The translations under genes and the position numbers were made by a program. Shown here piece by piece: positions 33,952-45,900 of a stretch of 64,000 bases of DNA (position 1 is its first letter; each line of letters begins with the position of its first letter). The notes under the pieces were generated by a model. That model worked only from the letters and a program-made list of their open reading frames with translations. It was not told the DNA's origin and made no database searches. The stretch lies in the NCBI GenBank assembly GCA_029959085.1, contig JARWIR010000016.1:11205441-11269440 (forward strand), written 5' to 3'. The DNA comes from Nemophila menziesii. Taxonomy: Eukaryota; Streptophyta; Magnoliopsida; Boraginales; Hydrophyllaceae.

Positions 33952-34915
33952 TAGAGTCGGCTCTGGCAGGTGCAACAGGGGCTACCGCATAGGACCTAAA
34001 TTTTTTGAAGGGCCAATTTTTTATGTATTTACAACCCAATCTTTGTATTAATTATACAGCGTACTATTTTTTTCTAACCGTTTCAATTTTCAACATTTTA
34101 ACATGATAAAATTCTTTTAATTCTTAAAAATTATTTATCTGTTTCCTTCTTAATTAATAAAATGATCATTATAATAATTAATTGTATAGAAACATGGCAA
34201 ATATATATATATATGTGTGTGGGGTGTTGTTGAAAAATCTCAAGTTTATAAATTACAATTTACTTTTAAATTTATTGTTATTTTATAATCAAATTCTATA
34301 ATTTATAAAGATATTAATTTCATAATTTATCAAAATGATATTAACTAAAATTTGATGATTTAATTTTGAATATTGGATATTTGGCCTCAGAATTTTTTTC
34401 CAAGCACTTATAGGATTTTTTCATGGCATAAGATTTTTTTAATTGCAAGGACTTGCAGAATATTTTATAATTGGTTTTCAATCACTTACTGAAATTTTGC
34501 TATCTTGATTGTCGATTGAATAATTATTTTTTTGTTCATTTTGAATGTAAAATACTTGCAATTTTTTAGCAAAATGTTTTGTTTGTAGTTAATAACTTTT
34601 TTTGTTGTCAAGTTAATAATTATCTAATAAGTATTGATCACTTATTGATATTTTTTAATACAGAATGTTTCTTTTGCTGTTTAGTCTATACTTAACAATA
34701 TTCTATGAAAATTTTGCTTGAATTTTGGAATGAATGCACACATCGTTTGAATTATTATTTTTGCAAGTATTTAGCCACTTGCAGAATATTTTTTTTTGTC
34801 CATTTTCAACAATAGTCTAAATTTTCTAAGTTCCAATTTAAATTGGTAAAAGTTATATAAAGGCCTAATTTAAAACCTTCGCACAGGGCTCTGAATTCGA
34901 CAGGAACAGCTCTGA
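33952..34915. mobile_element. hAT-like non-autonomous element
   Basis: The left end (TAGAGTCGGCTCTGGCAGG) and right end (GACAGGAACAGCTCTGA) are imperfectly inverted. They are flanked by TTGAATG at 33945-33951 and 34916-34922; an eighth base mismatches. About 964 bp, AT-rich, with no ORF. The GGGCTCTGAATTCG-type end is common in plant hAT relics. Confidence 0.6.
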
Positions 34916-34922
34916 TTGAATG

Positions 34923-35168
34923 GGAAATTGAGTCATAGAATTTGAAGAAATAAAAAAGGAAAAAAAACAATATATGTTATTTATTTTATTTTTTTATTTC
35001 CTTCGGTTATGAGGCAAAGCAAGAAAAAAAGGGTTGGGGGTTCAAACCCCGGCCTCGAGGCAAATATCACAACTCTTTGCCAAGTTACCTTTTCATCTTC
35101 TATAAATAGTTGGCCAACTCAAACATTTTATTTATTCAATTTTTTCTAAAGCATTAAGCATTGAAATC

Positions 35169-35222
<54 letters not shown>

Positions 35223-35689
35223 CGACATTATTAAGTTCGTTGAAATTCTTAGAATTCGTGTGTCAGTTTTTTTTTTGAATAGTTTTGTCGTTGTATCCTG
35301 GAGGTTGAAGCCAACAAACGAAAGACACCGGTACGTGGCCTAAATACCTTAAAGACATCAGGTCCGATCTGAGCCTTGACAAGTAAAGTTATTTATTTAT
35401 TTACCTTTATTTTATTTCTGCATTAGTTTTTATATTGTGTTACTGGTTTATACAATTAAAACACAACATTTTAAGGTATTTATGATTCACGTTGTATAAA
35501 CCAGAAAACGTTTTCTTTTCGTTTATAAATTTTACTTTTGCAATAATATCTGGGTCTGTGTATACAGAACAAGATTGTTACATTTTATTTCTTTTCTCCT
35601 ATTCTGATTTCTAGGCTTGTGTATACATACTAGAAAATTAATCACTTACTAAAGTAAGATTTCGGCTTCATATAGAATAATGAGAGAAA
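34923..35689. other. Gene-free region before the second copia element
   Basis: Contains the (GA)n tract at 35170-35221 and sequence such as GTTGTATCCTGGAGGTTGAAG (about 35291) that could be leader or LTR DNA of the copia fragment to the right. No second LTR was found. Confidence 0.4.
35170..35221. repeat. (GA)n microsatellite
   Basis: About 25 uninterrupted GA dinucleotides. In an AT-rich setting this is a GAGA-type purine tract; no gene starts directly downstream. Confidence 0.95.
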
Positions 35690-35715
35690 TACTGGACAAA
35701 GTGAAAAGCAACCTG

Positions 35716-37994
35716 AGACGGGTAATAACTCAAGAACAGAACTTCGTGTACCCGCACCAACACCCATTGGACCAGCCGATAGGCTAGAAAAGTTCAATGG
35801 TTCCGACTTTAAGAGGTGGAAGCAAAAGATGTTATTCTACCTGACCACTCTAAGCTTGGCAAAATTTCTGAAAGAAGATCCACCGGAAATGGGATCCAAT
35901 CTAAATAATGAGACATACAACGCAGTAGATGTTTGGAAACATGCTGATTTCCTATGTAAGAATTACATTCTAAACTGTTTGGATAATTCCTTATATAATG
36001 TATGTAACACATGACAACTGCCAAGCAATTATGGGAGTCTTGAGAAGAAATACAAGACTGAAGATGTCGGCACAAAGATTTTCGTGATCGGTAGGTTCCT
36101 TGATTTCAAAATGGTGGATTCAAGATAATTAATGTCTCAAGTACAACAATACCAGTTGATCCTTCATGAGTTGAGCGCTGAAGGTATGAATATAATAGAG
36201 TCTTTCCAAGTTGGTGCTTTTGTGGAAAAACTACCCTCGTTGTATAAAGATTTCAAGAACTACCTCTAGCACAAGAATCGAGGAAGACAATCGAATGGAT
36301 GAAAAAACAACTAAACCCCGATCATATGAAGCTAAGGAAAATGGTGTGGAACAAAGGAGAACCAACTAAAACAACAAGCACAAGAGGCAAGGACAGTCAA
36401 ATAATGAAAATAATAAAAAGGTGAATTTAACGGGGATTGTCACAACTGTGGAAAGCATGGACATCGTGCAAAATACTGTCGAAACAAAAAGGAACAAGGA
36501 AACCAAAAGAAAGTTAAGGGCGGTCAGTCGTATGTGACTGAGATATCTGAGGGTATTGACGATTTGGATCTGGCGGCAACAGCCTCAGTCAGCAACCAAA
36601 GAGCATGGTTGATAGACACTGGAGAAACCTGACATGTGTGCTCAGACAAAGCTGTGTTCAAAACCTACAAGAAAGCTAAAAATGAAGAAATCATGTATAT
36701 GGGAAATTCCGCCACCTCAAAGGTTCAAGGTACTGGAAAGATTGTGCTGAAGATGACCTCCGGGAAAGAGGTGACCTTTAACAATGTCCTCCATGTTCCA
36801 GATATTAGCAAGAACTTAGTTTCTGGTTCCTTGCTTAGCAAGGCTGGGTTTAAACTTGTATTTGTAGTTGATAAGTTTGTATTAACTAATAACGAAGTGT
36901 ATGTAGAAAAATGGTACCTTTGTGACGGTCTGTTTAAGATGAATGTAATGATCGTAGTACCTACAAAAATTGTAACGGATAAAGAAATGAATGAAAATTA
37001 TGATTGTTTTATATGCTTGACTCACCTAATTTATGGCATGATATATTAGGACATGTTAATTTCGGTTCAATATATAAGTTAGTAAACGTTCGGTTATTAC
37101 CTAATGTGAATTTCAACTCTCAAAAGGAATGTGAAGTATGTGTTGAGTCAACATTAACCAAAACCTTGTTTAAATCTATAGTATGGACTTCGGTACCTTT
37201 AGAGTTAATTCACAATGAAATCTGTGACTTGAAATTTGTGCAAACTAGAAGTGGGAAAAAGTATTTCATAACTTTCATTGACGATTGCATAAGGTATTGT
37301 CAAATATACTTGCTTCGAAGTAAGGATGAGGCCTTGGAAGCATTTATGCAATACAAAACTGAAGTTGAGAATCAACTAAATAAAAAGCTTAAGAATCTTA
37401 GAACAGATATGGGAGGATAATATGCGTCTACTTTTGAGGAGTTTCGTGCTGAACATGGAATCATCCTTCAAACCACGGCCCCCTACTCGCCTCACGGGAT
37501 TGCTGAACGCAAGAACCACACGTTAAAGGAAATTATGAATGCCTTACTGATTAACTCAGGGTTACCACAGAACTTGTGGGGAGAGGCTTTGCTCACCGTA
37601 AATCACATCCACAACAAGGTACCACACAAGAAGGTAGATAAAACTCCTTACGAAATATGGAAAGGAAAACCACCTTCCTTCAAATACTTAAAAGTGTGGG
37701 GAAGCTTGGCAAAGGTAGCAATTCCTGCTCCTAAAATGGTCAAAATAGGACCAAAGATTCGTCTTTATTGGATATGCTCACGACAGTGATGAATATAGAT
37801 TCTTGGTACACAAATCTTATCATGTTGACATTCACGTCAATACGATGATTGAATCAAGAAATTCACATTTCCTTGAAACAATCTTTCCATACAAGACTGC
37901 ACCAGAATCTAGTTCCTTAATAAGAACACATGATGCAATTCATGGAGAGCATGATCAAGAATCAGTACATACCCCCAATAATTTCCCATTATAG
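35716..37994 (+). pseudogene. Truncated copia gag-integrase pseudogene
   Basis: Gag starts near 35716, with a zinc knuckle CHNCGKHGHRAKYC at about 36438. It is followed by a protease with LIDTG (about 36610), a GAG-pre-integrase region (about 37010-37160) and an integrase core (about 37180-37540) in which the usual DxGGEY block ends in a stop. The last recognisable piece (to 37994) is the integrase/RT linker; reverse transcriptase and RNase H are absent. Stops at about 36012, 36132, 36268 and 36631 and frame shifts near 37010 and 37770 show it is an old, 3'-truncated copy unrelated to the young element at 1166-6096. Confidence 0.88.
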
Positions 37995-38856
37995 TGGGTA
38001 TGAACTCCCCAGTATAGAGTTTATATACCCAGAAATAAGGCATTGATAGTGGTACATACACAAAAAAGTGCAGTAGCCTTAGTATAAAAACATTATTCTG
38101 CATATGTGCGTACCTAAGAATCTTTATAAAAAGTTCAAAACATACACAAAGAATACATCCTATTGGCTAAAATCAAATAAACTATTCGTTTAAACCCTAA
38201 TTCCATCCAATATACCCAGATAATCTTAACAAAGGATTAGAATATACCCAAATAATCTTAACAAAGTATTCGGAACCCTAATGGATAAAATCAAGTTAAC
38301 TATTCCTATAAAACTCTACGAAAAACCTATTAACTAACATATCAAACATCCACTACAACTAACATATAACAATCTTTCACATTAGAATAAAAGTAAGCTA
38401 AAACGAATAAAATTAAGCGAACAAACACTCAAAAACCTAAAACACATTTAACAATAACATATTTGTTTCAATATTTAATTTTTTACCAATTCAAATAATT
38501 TTTTATAATTATAAAGAAATTTTAAAATGTTACCTTCAAACCTTCGATGATCAGCCCAGAATTTTTGCTCCAATTTTTCCTTCTTCATTGTCTCTTTCTT
38601 CTTCTTTAGTTTAGAGTAAAATTAATTTTGGAAAGATAACAATGAATTGAGTATTTATCGAGTGGTATCGTATACCGAGAAGAACAATGATTTTCCATAT
38701 TCACAGCAGGTGGGAGAAAAAAGAGAAAAGACCTTATATGTGCCAGATCCATATCAAAAAGTTAATTTGACATGTGGCAAGAGAAATGATGTATATAGTG
38801 GAGGTATATTTGTCTTTCTATACTCTCCCGTTCGTTCCTAACTAGTTACTTATAGG
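37995..38856. other. Gene-free AT-rich DNA
   Basis: Two imperfect copies of AATATACCCAAATAATCTTAACAAAG occur at about 38210 and 38240. No gene or element end is recognised. Confidence 0.45.
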
Positions 38857-39850
38857 TTGGACCTTTTCTATAACAAACTAGTTCCTAACCAAGTGGTATC
38901 TATAATTCGTAACTTAATACCAACAGAGAATAACCTTTATATTCGAAAGTGTAGAAAAGATAACTTATGTACAATTTGCAATATCGCCCCTGAAACCTGT
39001 GAGCATCTTTTTCTTGAGTTCCCTTGGGTAAGAGTAGTACTTTTTCCACCCCTCTTAATCTTACAAATGTTACTAATACTGCATTTGTTTTGATGTCTGG
39101 TTCACTGATTTGGTTAAGAATTCGCATGATAAGGGCACTACTGAGAAATAAATATAAAAGTCCTTTGTAATATACTCTATAGTATTTGGAAAGGTAGATA
39201 CAATTTTATTTTTAATGGTATTGTTATTGACCCTATCAAAACAAATATCTTGGCTTTAAGTAACTGGAAAGAATACAAAGAGAAAGTGTTATCTAATGTT
39301 GACTATACAGATAATTTGAGGTTACACAAAGAATCTAATAAGAATAATATCATCTTGAGTAACATAGGTGTTACAAGAGACTGAGACACACCACCAAAAT
39401 CCTAATACTTCTAAAATGTAGACTCTACCTTTACAGTATAAGTTTAAAATAAATTGCGATACACCTTTCAAAGATAAGAATGATGCAGTGTCTATTATTA
39501 TTGGAAACACTAATGGTAATGTTATTAAAAGTGCAGCTTGGCACATTGCAGCAGAAACACCTAAGGAGGCTGAAGTTTTAGGAGTCCTCAAGGCGTGTGA
39601 AGCAGTTACATATTACCCTTTGGGAGTGTATGCAGAAAGAATGATGGATTTTCCATCATCATACCACTTATCTCTGGTGTACCTATTTTGGATACAAATA
39701 TTTGTAACACTGTCAAGTGTATTTATAGATATACTGAATTGTGTAATATTACTTTCTCTTCTATCTTAGAGGAGCTAATGGTTTAGCTAATTTGGATGCT
39801 AAACAGTGTCTTAATTATAAGATGGTTGGCAATTAGGACACTTCCTTTCT
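38857..39850 (+). pseudogene. LINE 3'-end remnant (zf-RVT and RNase H)
   Basis: 38857-39093 encodes a zf-RVT-like piece with CTICNIAPETCEHLFLEF. About 39440-39600 encodes an RNase H start (KFKINCDTPF...) and 39770-39830 an ANGLANLDAKQ-like RNase H end. Many lesions. It is 5'-truncated, as dead LINE copies usually are. Confidence 0.7.
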
Positions 39851-41693
39851 TCCCTAGTTAATTATCTTGTTGGTAACTGACAATTCTCTATAAGAAATTG
39901 GTTAAATTTTTTATTTTAATATATTAGTTTCAATTGGAAGAAAAATAGTACATAATAATCTTAGTGCCCGTTTAGAAGTGTTTTTTTTAGAGAAGCACTT
40001 AAAAATGTTTTTAGCATTTTAAGAGTTTTTTTTTTGGGAAAATGATCCAAAAAATCAAACTAATAATTTTTGATGCCCAATAAAATCAACACATAAAAAT
40101 CTGCCCAATAAAATCATGAACTTAATTATTTAATAGCCTATTTGACTAAATTATCCTTACTTAACTTTTATACTACAATTACTTAATATATATACCCTAA
40201 TTATTATAAAATCTTATTTCATTTCATTTTTTGTTTCTCTCTCTTTCTCTGTCTCTCTCTATCTACACGATAGAGCTTTCTCTCTTCCTCTGTCTCTTCT
40301 CTATTGATCAGGCACTAAGATTGTTGTTCTCTCTCTATCAATTGGTTCGTATTTGCCTAAAGATAGTCCCTTGAGGAAGGTAAGGTGTTTGCTTGATGTT
40401 CTCAATGAATATAGATCTATTCAGGAATTCTAAAAGGGTCATTTACCTTTCAATAGGATCCTTCTTACTATCTTCTCTCCGAAGATTCCTCTCCTTGCAA
40501 TTTCGGCTCAATTGATAAACAAAGATGGTCTTAATATGTATCACTATCAGAGATTGTGATGGGCAGAGGCTCGAAACCACGTGTCTTGGGAGGTGTCGAG
40601 TATGGATTTGTTAGGACTCATTTGTTTATTGATAGAATTTCGATCAATATAATATGCCTCAATCCTCTTCTTTGGTACAACGTCTTTTTGGAGTGGTCTA
40701 GGGAATGTACTCAATCTCTATTCTTAACCACTCTCGAGTAGGAATCAATGTGTTATGGCCAGGAAGTATTATATTTGTACTCATCAGGTGCTTCGTGGAG
40801 TCTATTCTGGGTTTGAAAATTATGGTTTTGCCTTCATCGTTTAGATACAGTAAGTAATAATTTTCTCAAAATCTTCTCTCCTTTTCTTACGTTTTTTCAT
40901 TTTTTGATGGGACAAAGAATAGCTGTCATGGCCAAGAGAAAGAAAAGTGCTTTAAGCACCCAAACAAAGTGATCGTGGGCTATTATGATTCTCTTCTCTA
41001 TCTGCAAAAAATTTGTTATCTTGTTGGGCCAAATGTTTTTTAATTGACAAAGATTGTAAGCTCTCCCTCCATGTAGTGTATTATGTATGTTGTGATACAT
41101 ATTATTATTAACGATCAAAACCATCTCTTCTATATTTTGTCTCGTTTGTATTTTCATTGTTTAGATTATAGCAACTACAGCACTACTTAAAATTGATACT
41201 TGATCTTTCTTGTATAAAATTCACGATAATTTATGATGTAGTAGTCTCATTTATCATCATGATGTTTTAGATTACCCACTTTATATTTTCAGCTGATACC
41301 TCCAAACTAGGAAAATTTGAACACTCTTTGCTATACTTTTCTTCCAGCACTGATAATCCTAAAAGTCTCCAATTTGAACATAATCTGCTGCGGTGCGGTG
41401 ATAAGTAAGGCAACTCATCCTATTTCCACGTCCCCTATACATCAATGGTCAGTACTGAGGTCAAATCAATTTTTTTACATTTACAAATTGAACCAATGGA
41501 CATATGAATCAAGCCACAATCCAACGTTTGATCTTCTCCTTGTTGTTGTTCCACGTTTGCTTTTTGTTTCGGTTTCCTATTCTGGCATTTCCTCTACTTG
41601 TATTGTTTTTACTAGTACTATGAATGCTTGGCTCGCTGAATTGCTCTCTTTTTCCGTCTCTTGTTGGGTTGGCTCCTTTTCTCAAAGTTTATT

Positions 41694-42010
41694 TAGTTGA
41701 TGGGATTTATATGCGTCATGCGATTTTATACGTTAGTTGATGGGATATAGTTGTATTGGTGGGGTTTTATTTAGTTGATGGGATTTATTTTTGTTATGGG
41801 ATTATATACGTTAGTTGATGGGATATAGTTTGTATTGGTGAGATTTTTTTTTTGTCAAAATATTGGTGGAATTCAATACAACTTTGATGGGATTTATATG
41901 CGTCATGGGATTTTATACGTTAGTTGATGAGATAGAGTTGTATTGGTGGGATTTTTTTTTGTCAAAATATTGGTGGAATTCAATACAACTAGTGATAGGA
42001 TTTATATGCG
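41694..42010. repeat. Tandem repeat, three imperfect copies
   Basis: Copies of about 90-130 bp, each with GTTGATGGGATTTAT, TTTTATACGTTAGTTGATG and TTGTATTGGTGGG. The second and third also share TTGTCAAAATATTGGTGGAA. It runs directly into the 16-bp minisatellite. Confidence 0.85.
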
Positions 42011-42012
42011 TA

Positions 42013-42262
42013 ATGACGGGATTCGTCGGTGACGGGAATCGTCGGTGACGGGAATCGTACTTGACGGGAATCGTCCGTGACGGGAATCGTCCTTGACGGG
42101 AATCGTCCGTGATGGGAATCGTGCTTGACGGGAATCGTCCTTGACGGGAATCGTCCTTGACGGGAATCGTCCTTGACGGGAATCGTCCTTGACGGGAATC
42201 GTCCTTGACGGGAATCGTGCTTGACGGGAATCGTCCTTGACGGGAATCGTCCTTGATGGGAA
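42013..42262. repeat. 16-bp minisatellite, about 15 copies
   Basis: The unit is TTGACGGGAATCGTCC with C/G and T/G variants. Each unit contains the inverted pair GACG...CGTC, so each can form a small hairpin. Because 16 is not a multiple of three, a 16-residue peptide repeat appears on the minus strand (a 160-codon frame at 41989-42471). That frame is a by-product of the repeat. Confidence 0.95.
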
Positions 42263-42736
42263 TAGTTCTTATGGTGTAAGGGTAAACATGTAATCTTATA
42301 ATAGTAAGTTAATGGATGATTCTTTGGGGCAAGTATAATATTAGTTTGATTTTTTGGGTCATTGACCCTTTTTTTTTCTTTATAAAATACTTTTTTATGA
42401 AACATCAAATATGTACTTCTTAAAAAAAAAGCACTTAAAAAAATTTTAGGTTTCAAAATTATTTTTAACAATTTTTTTAAAATTTTGAATTTTACTCTAC
42501 ACTAAAAACACTTTTTTTTTTTTTTTTGGTCAAACGCACTAAAAACACTTCCAAACAGGCATTAAGCCTCTACAATTATTTTTCGCATATTATAATTGCC
42601 AGATGGTCATAGAAAGACCTTCTTGGGCCTAGGGCTGAATTCTGTTAAACCTTTCCTATAGATATTTAAAAGAAAATAAAAAAATAATGGTCTCCATTAT
42701 ATCATAAGCGCGTCAGGGAAAGCACAGCTCTCAAAT

Positions 42737-43786
42737 ATGGGAAAATCGAAGAAGAAGGTGAAGACGAAGAGTATACCTGAAGATGTAATAACATTAATAC
42801 TAGCGAAACTGCAAGTGAAGCCATTGATGCGTTTTAGGTGCGTTTGTAAATCTTGGTACCATTTAATTAAAAGCCCTAGATTCATTGAAATGCATCAGCT
42901 TTCCACTAAAAATATGAAGAACGAATTAATCCTAAGTAAGCGAGTAAGTATTGAGGGTAAAACGTTGTTATCCTTTCATTCGTATGAATCGCTGAATGAA
43001 ATTTCGACTCATGTGGAAGTACCTCACTTAAATGACAAGAGAGTTTATGTTTCATGGCCTAGCAACGGATTGTTGCTTTGTGCTTCAATTACATTTACAG
43101 GTGCTAATTTGATCGTATTATGTAATCCAGCAACTAGGGAATTTAAACTTCTTCCTCCATGCGAATTTAGTTTTGGCTTGATTGGATTGGGTTTTGATTC
43201 CAAAGATAACGATTACAAGGTTGTTGTTATACAACACAACAAAAGTGGAGTCTACAATCTGAGTAGTAATTGCTGGAGACAAATCAAGCAAGAAACGACA
43301 AATTCGCTTTATGCTCCTCCAGTTCAAGGAGTACCATTCAATGGAGCATTGCATTGGTCTGTCCGAAGAAATGGTGTCAATATTATTTATTCTTTCAATG
43401 TGAGCACTGAGGTGTTTCAAGACATAAATCTTTCTAGTGTTATCCCTAACAATCGTGGAATTGGCAAAAATCCCACAATAATAAATGATTGTCTTGCTGT
43501 GTTTTCATTTACACCAACGAATGTAGACATATGGGTAATGAAGGAATATGGTGTGGTTGAATCTTGGACAAAACATGTTAGCATTCCTGAAATTATTAAC
43601 CCATGTGAGAGGTGGTATCCTTGTTTGTTGTGGAAAAATGAAGCCATATTTATTGAAAACAAGCTACAGGAACTGAAATTGTTGTCCATAGACACTCACA
43701 AAATGACAGATGCTGGATTAATTAGCGATGGTTATGGGTCAGATGGAGTCATGGTTTATAAGGAGAGTTTAGTTTCTTTAAAATGA
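42737..43786 (+). CDS. F-box protein with F-box-associated interaction domain
   Basis: A single-exon gene for 349 residues. A basic start (MGKSKKKVKTKS) leads into an F-box at about residues 12-52 (PEDVITLILAKLQVKPLMRF...CVCKSWYHLI). Then comes the F-box-associated type-1 region with CNPATREFKLLPP and GLGFDSKDNDYKVV, followed by the kelch-like repeat body. Plant proteins of this kind link SKP1-like adaptors (via the F-box) to substrates (via the C-terminal domain) in SCF ubiquitin ligases; the substrate cannot be told. Length and layout match the CPR1/CPR30-type family, and there is no stop or frameshift. The upstream transposons end about 175 bp before the ATG, so its promoter is partly transposon-flanked. 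Confidence 0.93.
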   Translation: MGKSKKKVKTKSIPEDVITLILAKLQVKPLMRFRCVCKSWYHLIKSPRFIEMHQLSTKNMKNELILSKRVSIEGKTLLSFHSYESLNEISTHVEVPHLNDKRVYVSWPSNGLLLCASITFTGANLIVLCNPATREFKLLPPCEFSFGLIGLGFDSKDNDYKVVVIQHNKSGVYNLSSNCWRQIKQETTNSLYAPPVQGVPFNGALHWSVRRNGVNIIYSFNVSTEVFQDINLSSVIPNNRGIGKNPTIINDCLAVFSFTPTNVDIWVMKEYGVVESWTKHVSIPEIINPCERWYPCLLWKNEAIFIENKLQELKLLSIDTHKMTDAGLISDGYGSDGVMVYKESLVSLK

Positions 43787-44228
43787 GAGAGATGGTCATG
43801 TAACAATGAAACAGGGACTAGGTTTTTTTGATTAATCACAATATTCTGCTTTTTACTTTTGTTTCAACTTTATGCGATTGATTGAATGTCAGTATATATA
43901 ATTACTTGAGCATCTATTTTTATATTGACTTTGATTGTATCAATTTTACATTCTATAGCTGCATTCTCCAACAGCATATGAGCTTCCTCTGTGTTGAGAA
44001 TTATGTACGGAACAGGCTGGTGTTTTTTTAAGTCTTTTACCTGATATGGCTTATCCAGTTAGAACCTATTCTTGGAGTGTAATGTTGTTTTTGATTCCGA
44101 AAATGAAAGATTAGTAGGAAATGAGTAAATTTCGTTTGATTAGCCTCATAAGTATATCTAAGATCATGAAGGTTCTCTTGTGAACAGAGCTTCCTTCCAG
44201 GCCGCTCAACCATGACAGTATAATTCTT
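43787..44228. other. F-box gene 3' flank
   Basis: Downstream UTR and spacer up to the poly-T end of the minus-strand LINE. No other feature is supported. Confidence 0.5.
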
Positions 44229-45900
44229 GTTTTTTTTTTTTTTTTGTTACAGGGAGATCCAAAGGATTGTGAAATGCTAAGCTAGTACATCATGTAGTAA
44301 CGCATTACTAAATATAGCTTTAGGTGTCTTCCAGCCCATCCGATCACGTGTAAGAAGCTTCCAAATCCCTTTAGGTGTATCCATGTATGAACAATAATAT
44401 CCCTCTTGCACTAGCCCAGATCGAGCCAACCAATCGGCGCAGTGAACCCATAATTCGTTGGATTTGATTGACCCAGAACGCCGCTGGTCCTTTATCCCTC
44501 TCCACGCTTCGTATCAGCTCGAAAACCTCACGTGAATCGACCTCTACACTTACCTCCCTCAAATGCAATGTTTCAAGTAGTTTAAACCCCTCCCATAAGG
44601 CTATCAATTCCACAATCACCGAAGAATTATGGTGAATCTTCATCGAAAAACCACCTAACCAATTACCTTCTACGTCCCTTATTAAACCAACTCCTCCACC
44701 TTCCTTGCTCCAACCATTGTAGCTACCGTCCGTATTAAGCTTAACCCCACTTGTTGGCTTACACCACCCAACTAATTTAACAAAGTTTCTATTAATTGGT
44801 AGATTTCCGGAGGAATTTCCCCCAAGATCTAGCATAGGAGTGAGCTAACAATCGAGCTTTCCGCAACATATCTCTACTCGAAATTGGCTCGCCTCCGTTA
44901 AAGACAATATCATTATGTGCCTTCCATATTACCTCAATGATCGCTCCAAAAAATATACTCCACAGCACCCCGGAGAACATACCCTTAGAAGCTAGATTAC
45001 GCGACCACCACCTGCTATCTGACATAGGTAAAGCTGCACCTGGATGTTCCACTTCTTCCTCCGAGGATCGTACCGTCTCTGTTCGCCTGCTGTGCTCCCT
45101 TGCTGTGACGCCTTGACCAGCTGAAATCCCACCTGTACTGCTATAACGTGACCCTGGAATCTGCTGTAATAGCTCCAAACCGGCGCTTTGTTGGGTAGAC
45201 TGCTGCGCAACACCAAATTCTGCAGAAAGAGAGACTGAACGGACCTGCTGAAAAGTTGCAGCGAACTGATGCTGCTGCAAAATATCGGCTTGGTGTGCGT
45301 CATTGTTGGTGAAGTCCTGCTGCAAAAAATCCATGTCTGACCATGATAAAAAACTAAAAACCTCTGACCTGCTATCATTTATTTCACCCCAATCAGGAGC
45401 ACTAGTGGCATTTCTCTGTACCTCAGCTCGTATCAAACTCCACAGCTCTCTCACGCTAGAACAGTCCCTGGATAAATGGGTAGCAGTTTCATTCTCCATC
45501 CCACAGAAAGGACAAGAAATAGGAACCGCCATACCACGTTAAACTAAATTCCCCCTAGTAGTTAATCGATCTAACACCGCTCTCCATATCAAGACTCTTG
45601 TTCTTTGTGGGCATTTAAGCTTCCACACCTTATCCCAATACACATCCGAAATAGGCCCCTGTTCCTCATAGTCCCACCTTGCCGACTTCACGGAATACTC
45701 CCCACGAATTTCAAGTGACCAAGATAAAACATATGATTCACTCCCATTTCCAAAAAAAAAACCAAAGGACATCTTCACACCATTCTTTCACAACACTCTT
45801 AAAGTAACCAAACCTTGGCAGAGAAGAACCAAGCAATTCAGATATTTGTTTATTATAGGCAAAAATCCGGAACTCAATAAAATGTTAAGGAGTAACTGAC
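44229..45900 (-). mobile_element. 5'-truncated LINE, minus strand
   Basis: The T run at about 44229-44245 is the poly-A tail read on the plus strand. RNase H (44371-44835), a linker (44792-45532) and the zf-RVT end of reverse transcriptase (45539-45778) follow in minus-strand order, and LINE-like sequence continues to about 45900. No target duplication was identified. Confidence 0.8.
44371..45778 (-). pseudogene. LINE ORF2 C-terminal part with a Gln/Ser-rich linker
   Basis: Minus-strand order: RT end with the KVWKLKCPQRTRVLIWRAV block, stop at 45539-45541, zf-RVT cysteines (CPFCGMENETATHLSRDC), a linker of about 150 residues rich in Gln and Ser (LQQ, FQQ, QQSTQQS), the VIWKAHNDIVFNGG block, then RNase H with KLNTDGSYNG. 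The frame changes between 44792 and 44835. The long Q-rich linker is unusual for plant LINEs, where zf-RVT and the W.ARN.xxF block are normally close together. Confidence 0.82.

Larger units (their letters stand above)
40036..42368. mobile_element. Inner Mutator-like element
   Basis: Inverted ends of about 50 bp: GGGAAAATGATCCAAAAAAT on the left and, read on the other strand, GGGTCAATGACCCAAAAAAT on the right. Both flanks are runs of nine or more T, compatible with a 9-bp target duplication. The interior holds gene-like but undisrupted-by-nothing-recognisable sequence at about 40340-40740 (no frame survives) and tandem repeats at 41694-42262. No transposase was seen. Confidence 0.65.
39964..42561. 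mobile_element. Outer TIR element upstream of the F-box gene
   Basis: The left end GTGCCCGTTTAGAAGTG (39964) and right end CACTTCCAAACAGGCA (to 42560) are inverted with two mismatches and flanked by TTA/TAA-type sites, consistent with a PIF/Harbinger-like or other TA-target element. Only about 70 bp on the left and 190 bp on the right belong to it; the rest is the inner element at 40036-42368. Confidence 0.6.

Noticed and set aside
35025..35060. GGGTTCAAACCCC resembling a tRNA B box, hence a tRNA or SINE
   Set aside because: No A box, acceptor-stem pairing or cloverleaf could be found at the right spacing.
42013..42262. Minisatellite as a CRISPR array
   Set aside because: The units are directly adjacent with no unique spacers, in a plant nuclear transposon.
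41989..42471. A 160-codon minus-strand frame with a 16-residue repeat, like a repeat protein
   Set aside because: It is created by the 16-bp DNA minisatellite; every frame shows the same period and there is no gene context.
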